This document shows positions 13,446 through 24,617 of a stretch of 64,000 bases of DNA, piece by piece (the stretch's first letter is position 1; each line of letters begins with the position of its first letter). Location of the stretch: NCBI RefSeq assembly GCF_018991925.1, contig NW_024748870.1, positions 5,713,693-5,777,692 on the forward strand, in the 5' to 3' direction. A program made the translations under genes and the position numbers. Origin of the DNA: Homarus americanus (taxonomy: Eukaryota; Arthropoda; Malacostraca; Decapoda; Nephropidae). Below the pieces are notes generated by a model, which had not been told where the DNA came from, searched no databases, and worked only from the letters and a program-made list of their open reading frames with translations.

Positions 13446-14067
13446 TACGAGGGTTGTTCCTTAAGAAATGAGACTGGTGGTACTGAAGAATTATGGTGTA
13501 ATAGTTTGTTTACAATCCTTTAAAGTGTTTCCCTTCCTTCCCATATGCACCTGTCCAACAACTTAACGTATAGCCTTGAAACACTGTAGAGAAACTGTTC
13601 TTTTGAAAGTGTGGTGGCCATGTCCGTCTGGGTGTACTGTTTTTGCCGCCCTCGAAACAAGTTTTCAATTTCAAAAAGTAGAAGGAAGTTAAATATACTG
13701 TAGGGAAGCCAAGTCAGGAGAGTATGAGACAGGTCATTACTTAGATGTTTGAATTCATCAATTGTTTCTTGACAAATACAAATGTCATAAGGTCTGTTGT
13801 CTTGTTACAGGATTCATATATTGTCTCTCAGAGCTCACGCCAAAGGAGACCTTCTTTTGATTCATAAGTAAGTCCTTCGTGACCTAAAAAAAGTTAATCT
13901 TATGGTAAGTTTATCTTAAGGTTTTACTGAATCACAACTCTATTTATTAGATTCGAAACTCCACGATAAGAAGGCATGGTTTAATTTGTCCTTTTAAGCT
14001 AATACTTGGAAAAAATAATGCCTCCAGTTACCGATCCAGTTTCATTTCTTATTGTAAAACCCTCGTA
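13446..14067 (-). mobile_element. Internally deleted mariner-family (Tc1/mariner) DNA transposon
   Basis: Terminal inverted repeats: the left end (from 13448) begins CGAGGGTTGTTCCTTAAGAA and the right end, read in reverse from 14065, begins CGAGGGTTTTACAATAAGAA. The first 30 bases agree at 25 positions. Both ends are flanked by TA (13446-13447 and 14066-14067), the target duplication expected for this superfamily. The body is about 618 bp, roughly half of a full mariner (about 1.3 kb). The transposase runs on the minus strand and only its C-terminal part is recognisable. The helix-turn-helix half and the first catalytic aspartates are not visible, so it is a non-autonomous relic. Confidence 0.85.
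13521..13740 (-). pseudogene. Mariner transposase C-terminal fragment, frameshifted
   Basis: In the minus direction the residues YSPDLA are encoded at 13724-13707. This is the hallmark of mariner transposases (usually YSPDLAP followed by CD or ND and a large aromatic, just before the last catalytic Asp). Further on, FLKLKTCFEGG and SRLYVKLLDRCIWEGRE resemble the family's KLK...FRG and C-terminal RW.KCI...G regions, but they lie in different frames. In-frame stops follow YSPDLA within eight codons. The element therefore carries at least two frameshifts plus stops and cannot make an active transposase. Confidence 0.75.
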
Positions 14068-14419
14068 CATACAATGTGGTTCATAATTCGCTTTAACAAT
14101 ACAATTATTGTTCTCGGTAGAATGACTTAAGGGTCTTCTTAAATTGTAATGTACTTAAACATTTTTTAATGAAATAAGACTAATAACTGACACCTAATGA
14201 GGATATATTTAATAAAAAATAATATTAACTAAATCATGATGTTTATGTGATTGGTGCTTTGTCAACAATCGAATGGACTTTTTCCATATGTTTGAATACT
14301 TACAATCCACTACAGCAACTGAGACGGAAACCTTTGCTGTTGATGCAAGTTTATGTATTAAAACAACAGCTTCAGTAAAACACTTTTATTTTTTGTAAAC
14401 TGTATGAATGTGGACTCAG
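14068..14419. other. AT-rich sequence, nothing recognised
   Basis: No supported feature between the mariner relic and the decayed tandem array. Confidence 0.5.
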
Positions 14420-16330
14420 TATTATTGCCTTCAGAATTTTAACCAATGTACCGTCAGTCATACAATTCTTAGAGATTTTACCAAAGTGGTTTCAGTCAGT
14501 TGTTTCTAAAATTGGAAAAAATAATAATATTCTTAGACTTTCTACCCATCTGGCGTCAATCATCATTTTTTAGAATTTTAGCCAACGTGGTTTCACTTGT
14601 TAACAACTTCTAGCTTTACCAATACTTTCATACATTTTAACTTGAACTTGTTTTAGATATTTCAGTATTCAGAGTAAAAATTATTCTCAATGATATTCAT
14701 AAATGTGTACAAAGCCATTAGAGGTTTTAATAACACACACAGGAATGTCTAAAAACAGTGAAACTTGCTATATTGTTGTTCTCACTGGTATTGATATCTT
14801 CAGACTTAAGAAATTATGTCAACAAAGTTATAAAACACTAAATATACAAATTCTCGAATTTTGTAATGTACTAAAATAATATTTCCCAACTGTTACGTTC
14901 TGTTACACTGAAGGTACAGCATAGGAACAGAAGATTTATTTCTTACCCAAATAGATTTAAAGCTTGAATATATTGAAATTTTAAATCAATGTAACTTTAT
15001 TCAGGGGACCCCGAAATAAGCTGAATTCAAGAGGTTGTGTTGTAGACAATAAGCATAGTGAATACTTATGTGTAACCCTAGTCGTTGAAGGTTAAAACAA
15101 TGAAAGCTTTATTTATGAATGTCTTAAGACAAATTTGGTTACAGTCATAAATCAAGTTATTAATTCTACAATTTTACATATGATTTTACCAAAATAATTC
15201 CCCCAATCTTAGAGTTCATAGTCCAAAGTATGATAAGTATTATTATAGTTTAAGACTGGTAACTGAGTAACAGTCTATTAAAATCGGTAACAACCTACAG
15301 AAAAAGTCAGTTTCAAAAAAATAATAATCATAAAGAAATAAATTGATGATCATAGACGTACATTATTTACTAACAAGCTGACCAAACCAATCTCACATAA
15401 ATCAAAAAAATCTTGGATAATGACTGTTGTGTCTTGAAAATATTTTGGAATTTACGCAGTGATATTTTTTGACATAATGTATAACTACACTTCACTAACT
15501 ACTTTCTCTATGAGCATAATCAAGACAACACATTAGACAAAGAGAGTAAGAATTAAGGAAGAATCAGTTCTGGCAATTATGCAATTTTATTGAATTCAGA
15601 ATTTTAACAGTAACAGCTGCAAGCGTCAATTACAATTTTGACACAATGCTCCATAAAATCTTTCCCAATGAAATCGCTTGTAATCTCTTATAGTTTTGAC
15701 AATATTATAACAGGTGTGATAATTACAGGAGTTTGACCAATGTAGTTCATGTCATAAATTTCTTAGAATCTTAACCCCTGTAAGAATTTATATAATAAAG
15801 AATTTTATACTTACTGGCTCTAGTCATTATTTTTTAAGAGTATTGACGAACGTGTCTTCAGTAATTTTATATCATCAGCAACGTCGTAAGATTAATATAA
15901 TTTTGAATGTTATTATGTATGCCATGATAAATTTATGTTTTAACGAAGATTGTCATAAATTCCCAAGAATACATCCAGTGTCTTCAGTTAGGAATTTCTT
16001 TAAATTTCAGTTAATATGGTGTAAATACAAGAATAACAAAACAATGTACATCTTATCTACAGTATGTTCTGGAAACTAAGCCTAATGAACGATGCTTAAT
16101 AATCCTGGTAGTACAGGTCCCTTTAAGGTATAACAAAGACCAGTCATAAATATCTTAGAATTTTAAGTAATTCTCTTCAGTAAAGTGTTTTTAGTATCAG
16201 TCAGAAAGCTTAACTTCATATAGTTCATAGATATATTTTTCAATGTGTCTTCAGTCATAAATCTCAAAATGCTTACACATTATTTAATCTCAATTCATCT
16301 TGAGTTTTATGTGGTTTATAAAGACGAATT
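14420..16330. repeat. Very old minisatellite, unit about 45-70 bp
   Basis: A phrase close to TTCTTAGAATTTTAACCAA, followed by GTGGTTTCAGTCAT-like text, recurs at irregular spacing across 1.9 kb: near 14433, 14465, 14570, 15597, 15760, 16155 and 16260. Copies differ by many substitutions and indels, so period and copy number cannot be fixed by eye. The 78-codon frame at 15843-16079 lies within it and is not considered a gene. Confidence 0.5.
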
Positions 16331-16630
16331 CCTCGATGTGTATAAATATACATTCTAATTGAGACTAATGCTAAGCAAATATTAACTCCATGCGTCATAT
16401 CTCACGCAATTTATTACTCTCGTTTACATGAACACACCTCCAAGAGTTGTTTATAATCAAAATGGTTTTGCTGTATCCCGTTTTGATACGAGTGAAAAGT
16501 TATTAATAATCTTAGTAAGAACATCGACTTTATGTTGTACAAATATTGAAGCAAAAGCTGCCTTTGAAATATTTTACATGTTAAAAGCAGATTTCTTTTA
16601 AGGGGTAGGTACTGTACATTTTATCTTCCA

Positions 16631-16633
<3 letters not shown>

Positions 16634-16678
<45 letters not shown>
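16634..16678 (+). repeat. (GT)n microsatellite, 22 units
   Basis: Pure tract. Flanking 60-78-codon frames are repeat readthroughs. Confidence 0.97.
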
Positions 16679-16679
<1 letters not shown>

Positions 16680-17810
16680 TCACATTCAATCACAGGCACG
16701 AGTGTCTGTGTGCTGGCTGTGCTCGTGAAGGTGAACCAGTTGTTGTTGTAATATTTATACCTCACCGTCACACTAGTCACCTACCTGTTGATTCGCTTCA
16801 CATTTTACGTTTTTCTCGACTTTATTTACCTCTCTTCATTTGTTTTATTGTTGTGCCGTTTTTAATATGATTTGTCGTTTATATGGGATTAGCAGGTGTT
16901 CTATTAACGATCCTCGGGTTTAACTTATTGCAATTCAATGTATTTATTAATCTTAAGATAGTTTTCTTCCGAATATTTTTGTCTATCATTATAATCCTTT
17001 TTAGTACAATTGTTAATATATTTTGCATGAGTCCTCGATATAATTCACCCTTATGAATATTCTAACATTATCTTCATGGGATACACGATGACCATTAGAA
17101 ATACAAGAAAAGTATTTATTTAAATATAATTTTTCTAAACAAATACGAATGTTCGAGTAAGTCTTTCCAAGAAACTTATTAAAAAAGAGTGAATTCATCT
17201 CACCAGCTAGACCTAGACTTTAATATTTCATTGTAATTTTTTGACATCTGTATTACCCTTCCTCTGATTTTATAACTATATTATCCTTTGAACATTTTCA
17301 AGGATTTTATTTTTTTTATTTTTTTCAAGAAAGTATCCACAAAACGGAGAGTTTAAACAAGACCTGCCCGATTCTGTACCTGAGCTTCATCAAGATTTAT
17401 TGGTCATATGAACCGTCGACATATACACTTCCAATGCTCCTCTTCAAAGAAACTTTAATAAATATATATTCTTTAAGATGTCTAACGCCTCTTAGGTCTA
17501 GGCGTTCAAACACGTAATGCAATTAAAGAGAAAACAATTATTTCCCACTCAATAAAATATGCACTTTATTTTTTACCCCATAGAAAAAGGCGAAAAAAAA
17601 CCCAGATAGAACCAGAAACAGTTGTGAATTTTTATGTTAATATTTCCGACTTTAACGTCAATATATCATCAAACTCTCTATATTGTCGAGTTTATTTTGC
17701 TACTTTTATAGTATTTCCTCACGTCACGTATTTCTTAGCGGTCACTGGTGCGATTCATCGTTCTGTTTCGCCGCTCTTGTTGGGGTGTCCCGCCGCTACT
17801 GGCCTCCCTC
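16679..17810. other. AT-rich unique sequence, nothing recognised
   Basis: No supported gene or repeat. Short frames at 17013-17198 and 17624-17818 have no motif. Confidence 0.5.
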
Positions 17811-18962
17811 CCCGCTGACCTCCGCCTGCCGCCCAACCCTGCCACTACCATCCACCCCTATCACTGCCACCCCTGCCACCCACTATCTCCTTCATTACCA
17901 CTCTCCACCTAAGTCACTGCCATCTACCCAGTCACTGTTACCCAGTATCTATCAGAGCTTCCCGCTGCACCGTCACTTTCACTGTCTATACCTCCGTCGT
18001 GTCACTAATTCCCACGTCTGGTCACTGCCAGTAGCTTATCTTTGACACCTGCTATTTCGTCAATGACCCCCTGCAACTCGGTCACTGTCACCCCGCACCC
18101 TGCAACTACCTCTCACTGCTCCGTCACTGCCACCATCCTCCCATCATTACTACTCACCCTAATTATTACTAACTGCCGCAACGTCACTGTCACCCATTTC
18201 TGTCACTGCTGTTTCTTCCGTCATATTTGCCGACCATGTCACTACCTACCTCTAATGCCGTCACTGTTATTATCCTTACTATCATTATTATTCCCGTCAC
18301 TGCTCCCACTGCCTACGACAATGCCATCAGTCACCTCCGTCACTGTATTACGATGTTTGAGTCGTTTACATCAGCCACTCGAGCATTGCTACCCGTCACT
18401 GTCCCTATCACTGCAACCTGCCGCCTGTCATTTTGCTACCAACTACCCAGTCAATGGTGCCCTCCACCCATTACACTGCTGCTTGCTACCCAAATACCAA
18501 CTGCCACCCTGTTACTACAGCTCACTGTCACTGTTACCCACCATACATTCATCACTATAATGCAGTCCGAAGCACCATTCACTGCCACCCACCATTGCCA
18601 TCACTGTTTTATGCCACCTGCTGCCCCTTTCTTTTCACTGCCACCCATCGCCCCGTCATTGTCCCCCCAGCCGTCTATCAAGCCTATCACTTCAGCACTG
18701 TCAGCCACCGCCCACCCAGGAATCCCACTTTTCCTTAACCACTGACATACCATCTGCCATCCCTGTCACTGCCTTTTGTTACCCCTGTCACTGTTCCCCC
18801 CTCTGTCTCATAGATACCGCCACCCCATCCACCACCCTCGTCAATGCCACCTGTCACCAAACCAACGGGAATGGGTCTCACCTTCCCCTCATCACTGCAG
18901 TCTGTTACCCCAGTGCTCCTAACCACCCCGACACTGCCACACCCTCCCGCCTCCCTATTCAC
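17811..18962 (+). repeat. Decayed C-rich minisatellite, CACTGYCACC-like units
   Basis: Phrases such as GTCACTGTCACC, CACTGCCACC and CACTGTTACC recur throughout 1.15 kb with variable 10-30 base spacing. G is rare on the plus strand. Frames of 101-172 codons (Thr/Pro/His/Leu-rich) are open because of this composition and overlap one another in several registers. Confidence 0.7.
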
Positions 18963-18971
18963 TGCTGCCTG

Positions 18972-19003
18972 TGAGGGTGGGTGAGTAGGTGGGTGGGTGG
19001 GTG
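18972..19003 (+). repeat. (GGGT)n short tract
   Basis: GGGT/GAGT tetramers immediately after the C-rich array. They mark the switch from a C-rich to a G-rich plus strand. Confidence 0.85.
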
Positions 19004-19174
19004 GGCCGTTTTCCCCCGACGAGCGTGTGTCCCTCGTGCAGCGACAGAGAAAAAGCGTGTAAATGTCATTAAATGATCTGTAGCCGTGCGTAGGTAATTT
19101 GTTGGTGTCTGTTTAACTCTGGGGACGCTGCCATCTCCTTCCCCGACCTCCGCCACATCCCCCATAAACTGTGT

Positions 19175-19600
19175 CGGGTGTGGAAGGTGCATGTGTGGTG
19201 TGTAGGATATGTGGCAGGTGCAGGTGTGAATGGTGCAGGTGTGGAGTGTAGGATATGTGGCAGATGTGGAAAGTTCATGTGTTGAGTGTAGGATATGTGA
19301 CAGTTGCAGGTGTGGGAGGTGGGTGTGTGGAGTGTAGGATGTGTGGCAGGTGCAGGTGTGGGATGTGGATAAATGAGTGTGAGGTGTAAAAGCTTGGACG
19401 TTACAGGTGTGGGGATATAAGAGCTGTAGGAGATGTAGATGTGGGGTGTATGAGGTACATGTGTGGGACGTTCATATAGCGTGTAGGAGTTGTCCTAAGT
19501 GCAGGTATGGGAGATGGATATGCAGGTGTGGGGTGTAAACAGCTATGGTAGGTGCAGGTGTGGAAGGAAGAGGTAGAGGTGTGTGTGTGGTGAAGGAATA
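19175..19600 (+). repeat. Diverged G/T-rich minisatellite
   Basis: GGCAGGTGCAGGTGTGG and GAGTGTAGGATATGTG recur at about 50-65 base spacing near 19210, 19255, 19290, 19330 and beyond, becoming less regular to the right. Confidence 0.75.
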
Positions 19601-19610
19601 GAATGAGATG

Positions 19611-20098
19611 GTTTGAGAGGTGGAGGTAAGAGTGGAGGTAGTGATGGTGGAGGTAGTGATGGTGGAGGTAATGATGGTGGAGGTAGTGATGATGGAGGTA
19701 ATGATGGTGGAGGTAGTAATGGTGGAGGTAGTGATGGTGGAGGTAATGATGGTGGAGGTAATGATGGTGGAGGTAATGATGGTGGAGGTAGTGATGGTGG
19801 AGGTAATGATGGTGGAGGTAATAGTAATGGAGGTAATATTGGTGGAGGTAATGATGGTGGAGGTAGTGATGATGGAGGTAGTGATGCTGGAGGTAACGAT
19901 GCTGGAGGTAATAGTAATGGAGGTAATATTGGTGGAGGTAATGATGGTGGAGGTAACGATGCTGGAGGTAATAGTAATGGAGGTAATATTGGTGGAGGTA
20001 ATGATGGTGGAGGTAATGATGGTGGAGGTAATGATGCTGGAGGTAACGATGCTGGAGGTAATAGTAATAGAGGTAATGATGGTGGAGGTAACAGTGAC
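19611..20098 (+). repeat. 15-bp minisatellite, about 32 units
   Basis: Units of the type TAATGATGGTGGAGG with A/G, GCT and AGT variants. Some multi-unit blocks repeat as higher-order units (the AATAGTAATGG variants at about 19819, 19909, 19969 and 20059). As 15 is divisible by three, frames of 168-272 codons stay open on both strands (Gly-rich forward, His/Tyr/Leu-rich reverse). That openness in several frames argues against a gene. Confidence 0.97.
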
Positions 20099-20273
20099 AA
20101 TGGCGTGTTTCTGGAATGATGTAGTGGTGAACTGGTGATGTTACAGACTGCTCTAGTATACTGTAGTACTGGTGGTGATAATGTATGTTAACCATGAATC
20201 GTCGACTTGCAATAACCATACCTTATGGAAATTATTATCAGTTAATGTACATACATACTGTACATACTGTGTG

Positions 20274-20278
<5 letters not shown>

Positions 20279-20359
<81 letters not shown>
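20279..20359. repeat. (AT)n microsatellite, about 80 bp
   Basis: Pure AT tract following a short GTATGTAT lead-in. Confidence 0.97.
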
Positions 20360-20361
<2 letters not shown>

Positions 20362-22424
20362 AAATAAAATTAATATAAGCCTACTCTTCCTCGACTCTGA
20401 ACATTTGCTCAGCAACTACCGGCGTCCCATTTCCTAGCAAGCCCAACTTTTCTGCCAGTTCCTCATTTCAGATTCACTTGCATTTCCATTTCAATCTCCA
20501 TCGTAAACTCCACACCTACTTTCATTCTCTACCACTGTTACCACCTCCGTTTGAGCTCCACTTTATCTTTGTATCTAATTTTCCAATTTCACTTCTCCTT
20601 GAAGCTCTCCCTCTCCCAGTACAGCCACCAACACCCAGCTGCCTCCCGGCTTCATCTTCCTCCAGCCACATCTTAATATTTATATTTCCTTGTGTCTTTT
20701 ACACCTGGTCTAACTTTATAGTCATAATTCAATGTCTCTTTTCTTTGTTTGACGCGAATTGCTTCTCTATCTCTTATTCTAGGTTCAGTTTTACATATCT
20801 AGTCTCTAACAATAAGTGTTTTCTATTTTCAGCCTTTCCTAACATCAGTTCTATTCTGACGCTAACTTCACGTTCCTCCGTCTCCATCTGTCATTCAACC
20901 ACACATTCAGCCAGGCTCAAAATTAGCTGCCCTAGTTTTTGCATCTTCCCTACAATAATTCAAACGTCAATTTAATCGCGTTTCTTTTCTAAGAGTAATT
21001 CCACTTTGGAGTTATCTACTGTTTCTCTCGGTCATGCTGTAGGTAAATCTCTTACCCAGTCAGACTGGTTTACCTTTAATTTTTGGTCTTGGGTTCTTTA
21101 AAATTAATGAATATTCGTAGTGTAATGCAAAATAGGAATAACTAAATAAAATCAACCAATATAATCACCTTCGTTATTCCTTTCCTCTAATTTTCCGATA
21201 AAGTCAAACCTAAAATAGAATTCAACGATCCATTAGGTAATACCAAATAAGAAATTCAAAGACGACATGAAAGAATTAACACCTGCCCAAACACATTCTC
21301 GCTACATGTTCAACTAATATTTGAACCAGTGGCCTTCACGTATTGCTTACCCTGTTACATATGTTGTATGAAAGAGTGAGTTAAGGAAAGTTAAGAAAAG
21401 TTGTATACAATTCGCGTGACTTTCCTCCCCCTACGACATAACCAAAGTTGATTGAGAGTGTATTGGTGAAAACATGTGATCTCAGCTAATATACAAGGAA
21501 TAGGTCGATAAAGAATATGTTTTATTTTGTTTTAAAGAGAAATTATTGTACACTCCATTATGATATTACTCGGTTCAGATGTATAGCCTTTATTATTCAT
21601 ATTTACGATACATAGGAAGTAGTAACGAGCAAACTTGAAACAAAAATTATAGACAATTACAGAAATTATTTATTATAATTATTATTGTCTATTTTGATAC
21701 TATATTCTTTATTTTTCAGATTGAATTAAATTAAGAAAACTTTTGATTAAATAAAAATACCTCCAGCACTTGGGAAAAATTAATTACAATTAATTACAAT
21801 AATTCATGATTTTCATAACATTACATTAATCAATAATTACAAATAGAGGAAGAGCCAAGATTACTTTTTTGTAAATCTTTGAAGTAATGATAAATACAAC
21901 AATGTTATTTCTAATTAATAATAATATTTTCCATCACATGTTATTTATTTTAATGATAACAGTAATAATTACAATGCTGTTAATTCTCATAATCATGATA
22001 TAATCACATATAAGTAGCCATAACTCCGACACAAATCTGTTTCTCTGTGTATTTCAGTATATAAACTTTATAAAATATAATAGATTAGTTTTTCTTGTTT
22101 GTTTTTTTCGATATTAAGAATATGGTTTTTAACCAAACAGAACTTCGTTTTGGATGTTGCTAAGGTAAAAGTGCTCAGGTGCTCTCTCTCTTATATATAT
22201 CTTTTATTCGAATGTTTTTCTTTCTGATAGGAAATTACTTAAAGTGATGTTCTGAGAGAATCTTACATCATTACAGTCCGAAGTCCAGCAGTGATAACTT
22301 CCATCTTAACTCCTCAGCAGCGATCAGTGAACAAATACCTGTGTCTTAGTATAAGTGAGCAACTGTGACCCAGGGCCTGTGATACTCCCTCCCAGAGGAG
22401 AAAATATTTATTTACACCTTTGAG
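20360..22424. other. Unique sequence, nothing recognised
   Basis: 20390-20990 is T/C-rich and holds a 165-codon frame (20478-20975) with low-complexity Ser/Phe/Leu composition and no motif. From 21050 the sequence is very AT-rich with no supported feature. Confidence 0.5.
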
Positions 22425-22505
22425 ACGTCATCTGAACCAGGGATCGATCCTGGGACCTGAGGGTCTTACAGATTTAAAACCCACAGTTTCTGAGCTAAAA
22501 AATAT
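22425..22505 (-). mobile_element. tRNA-like / SINE-type Pol III promoter remnant
   Basis: Read on the minus strand, an A-box-like phrase TAGCTCAGAAACTGTGGG is followed after the usual distance (start to start about 47 bases) by a B-box-like GGATCGATCCC. The B-box sits in a perfect T-arm: five base pairs CCAGG/CCTGG around a seven-base loop (22437-22453). The D and anticodon arms are poor and no good acceptor stem was found. This fits a decayed tRNA-derived SINE head or tRNA pseudogene better than a working tRNA. Confidence 0.45.
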
Positions 22506-22594
22506 ACTTCCTCTTTCTCTTATAGCTTTAACAATGTCCATTTTTTCCTTTATTGAAGGTTTGTTTAAGGAAGTATTACTGGGTGAAAGTGTTA

Positions 22595-23515
22595 TCTAGG
22601 GTGGTGGTGGTGGTGGGTGAGGGTGTGTTATGTGGTGGTGGGTGAGGGTGTGTTATGTGGTGGTGGGTGGTGGTGGTGGTGGTGGGTGAGGGTGTGTTAT
22701 GTGGTGGTGGGTAAGGGTGTGTTATATGGTGGTGGGTGAGGGTGCAGGGTGGTGGGTGGGGTGTGGTGGTGGGTGAGGGGTGTGTGTAGGAGGAGTATGA
22801 TGAGGGTGTGTTAAGAGTGCTGTATGGTGAGGGTGTGTTAGGGAGTGTATGGTGAGGGTGTGTTAGGAGTGTTGTATGGTGTGTGTTAGGGTTGTATGGT
22901 GAGAGGAGGTATGGTGAGGGTGTGTTAGAGAGTGCTGTAGGGTGAGGGTATGTTAGAGGCATGGTGAGGTGTGTTAGAGGCTGGTGGTGAGGGTGTGTTA
23001 GGAGGTTGGGTGAGGGTGGTTAGGAGTGTTGTGAGGGTGTTAGAGTGTTGTATGATGAGGGTGTGTTAAGAGGTTGTATGGTGAGGGTGTGTTAGGAGGT
23101 TGTATGGTGAGGGGTGTGTTAGAGGTTGTGTGTGTTAGGAGTGTGTGTATGGTGAGGGTGTAAGTAGAGTGTTGTATGGCGAGGGTGTGAGTGTGTGGAT
23201 GAGGGTGTGTTAGGTGCTGTGGTGAGGGTGTGTTAGGAGGTTGTATGGTGAGGGGTGTTAGAGGGTGTGTTATGGGTGGTTGAGGGTGTGTTATATGGTG
23301 GTGGGTGAGGGTGTGTTATATGGTGGTGGGTGAGGGTGTGTTATGTGGTGGTGGGTGAGGGTGTGTTATGTGGTGGTGGGTGAGGGTGTGTTAGGAGTGC
23401 TGTAGGGTGAGGGTATGTTAGGAGTGTTGTATGGTGAGGGTGTGTTAGGAGTGTTGTAGGGTGAGGGTGTGTTAGGAGTGCTGTAGGGTGAGAGTGTGTT
23501 GTGGAGTGCTAGGAA
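22595..23515 (+). repeat. G/T-rich minisatellite with two related unit types
   Basis: One type is about 22 bp (GTGGTGGTGGGTGAGGGTGTGTTAT with trimming); it is found at 22600-22760 and again at 23270-23390. The other is about 26-27 bp (GTGAGGGTGTGTTAGGAGTG then TTGTATG) and occupies the middle and the right end. The alternation suggests nested amplification. A 128-codon Pro/Thr/His frame on the minus strand is a repeat translation. Confidence 0.93.
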
Positions 23516-23744
23516 TCTATTACTCACTTACGAAATACATGAAGTATATGGTACTGACTTCCATATCGTCATAAGAACAAAAGTACTACGGCGTCTATGT
23601 TGAAAATAGCTCCATCGCCCACCAGCTGAAGGACAACGAGAGGAATTTTCCCTTTTGACATCACTAAGACGAGGATGGATCTTATTTATTTTTTATTTGT
23701 TCCATCTATTCGTGTCTCCTTACTATTAATTGTGTTTATTGGTC

Positions 23745-24008
23745 CTTCCACAAACTCCTCTTACCTCCCTGTCCTTTTCTCTCACTCCCCATAATCTCAC
23801 CCTCACTCTCCACGACTTCTCTCTCAACACCTCACTCCTTCACTCCACAAAACCGTACTACCTTCCTACGACCTCCTAGTTGTTCACCTTGTACTCCCTC
23901 ACACTCCCATAATTTTCGTTTAACTTCCTTTGCTCCTTCACGGTCTCATAGCCTCCCTCTCACCACTTTAGTCCCTCACTCTCCCACATCCTCTCTACTC
24001 TCTCCTCC
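23745..24008 (+). repeat. Pyrimidine-rich degenerate repeat
   Basis: Diverged copies of CTCCCTCACTCTCCCATAATC-like phrases at roughly 25-60 base spacing. It ends directly before a strong-Kozak ATG at 24012. Confidence 0.4.
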
Positions 24009-24011
24009 ACC

Positions 24012-24617
24012 ATGGCGGTAAGAACGGGTAAGTGGTGTTGTGGGGATCGTTCTCTTACGAGTTTCTCTCACAAGACGATGATAGCAGGTACACCGGTCAT
24101 ATAAGTCAGTATGAGCATTGGTACTGTTTGTAAAGTAAGATATTTTGGAAAATTATCAAGTGTTAAAATTAGGAGTCTCAAATTTTCAAAGAAATTTTTG
24201 CTTCGTGACGTCTTGTCCACTGTTCGGAATATTCGAAGGAACAAATTTTATATACCATTGCTCTCCTTGTCTCATGCTTGGTAAATAATTTCATGCTAGC
24301 GCAGCTCCAACCTTTTAATAAAAGTTGTTTTGCTTAACTTTTTTAGGGAAGAGAGAAAGGATATAGGTTCGCATTCCTCCACAGATGACATGTTGTTGAT
24401 TTTGTTAAAAGTACCAATTTTGCTTTCTTCCAGATCGGTGCTATTTTTTTAAGGTCAGTGCTGGTGTGACGGGAGGATGCAGGTGGAGCTGCCAGTAGTC
24501 GAGGACATCATTAGATATCGTAGGGACTTGCGCTCTCGGTCCCGGAGCCTCGCTGATATCAACAACATCAAACTGAAGCTTTTAGGTTTCCTTTCGGATG
24601 ATAGAGCAAATTCTTAA
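24012..24617 (+). other. Candidate two-exon small gene or gene fragment (unidentified)
   Basis: CCACCATGG at 24008-24015 is an ideal initiation context. The frame runs ATG to ACG G, then a consensus donor GTAAGT at 24028. An AG acceptor after a T-run at 24453 would join, in phase, to a frame ending with TAA at 24615-24617. That frame itself contains an ATG at 24477. The second exon encodes a 46-residue, charged stretch with RRDLRSRSRSLAD and a KLKLLGFL segment. Intron would be 426 bp. A stronger acceptor (TTTCTTCCAG, at 24433) would instead give a quick stop. I recognise no family. The block may equally be part of a transposon. Confidence 0.2.

Noticed and set aside
18042..18745. Overlapping 172-codon forward frames rich in Thr, Pro and Leu
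   Set aside because: They lie in a C-rich degenerate tandem array. Several registers are open at once because stop codons need A or G.
19401..20219. 272-codon His/Tyr/Leu-rich reverse frame and 168-codon Gly-rich forward frame
   Set aside because: Both are translations of a 15-bp minisatellite that is open in at least four frames on the two strands.
20478..20975. 165-codon Ser/Phe/Leu-rich frame
   Set aside because: Same T/C-rich composition effect. No signal peptide or domain pattern could be defended.
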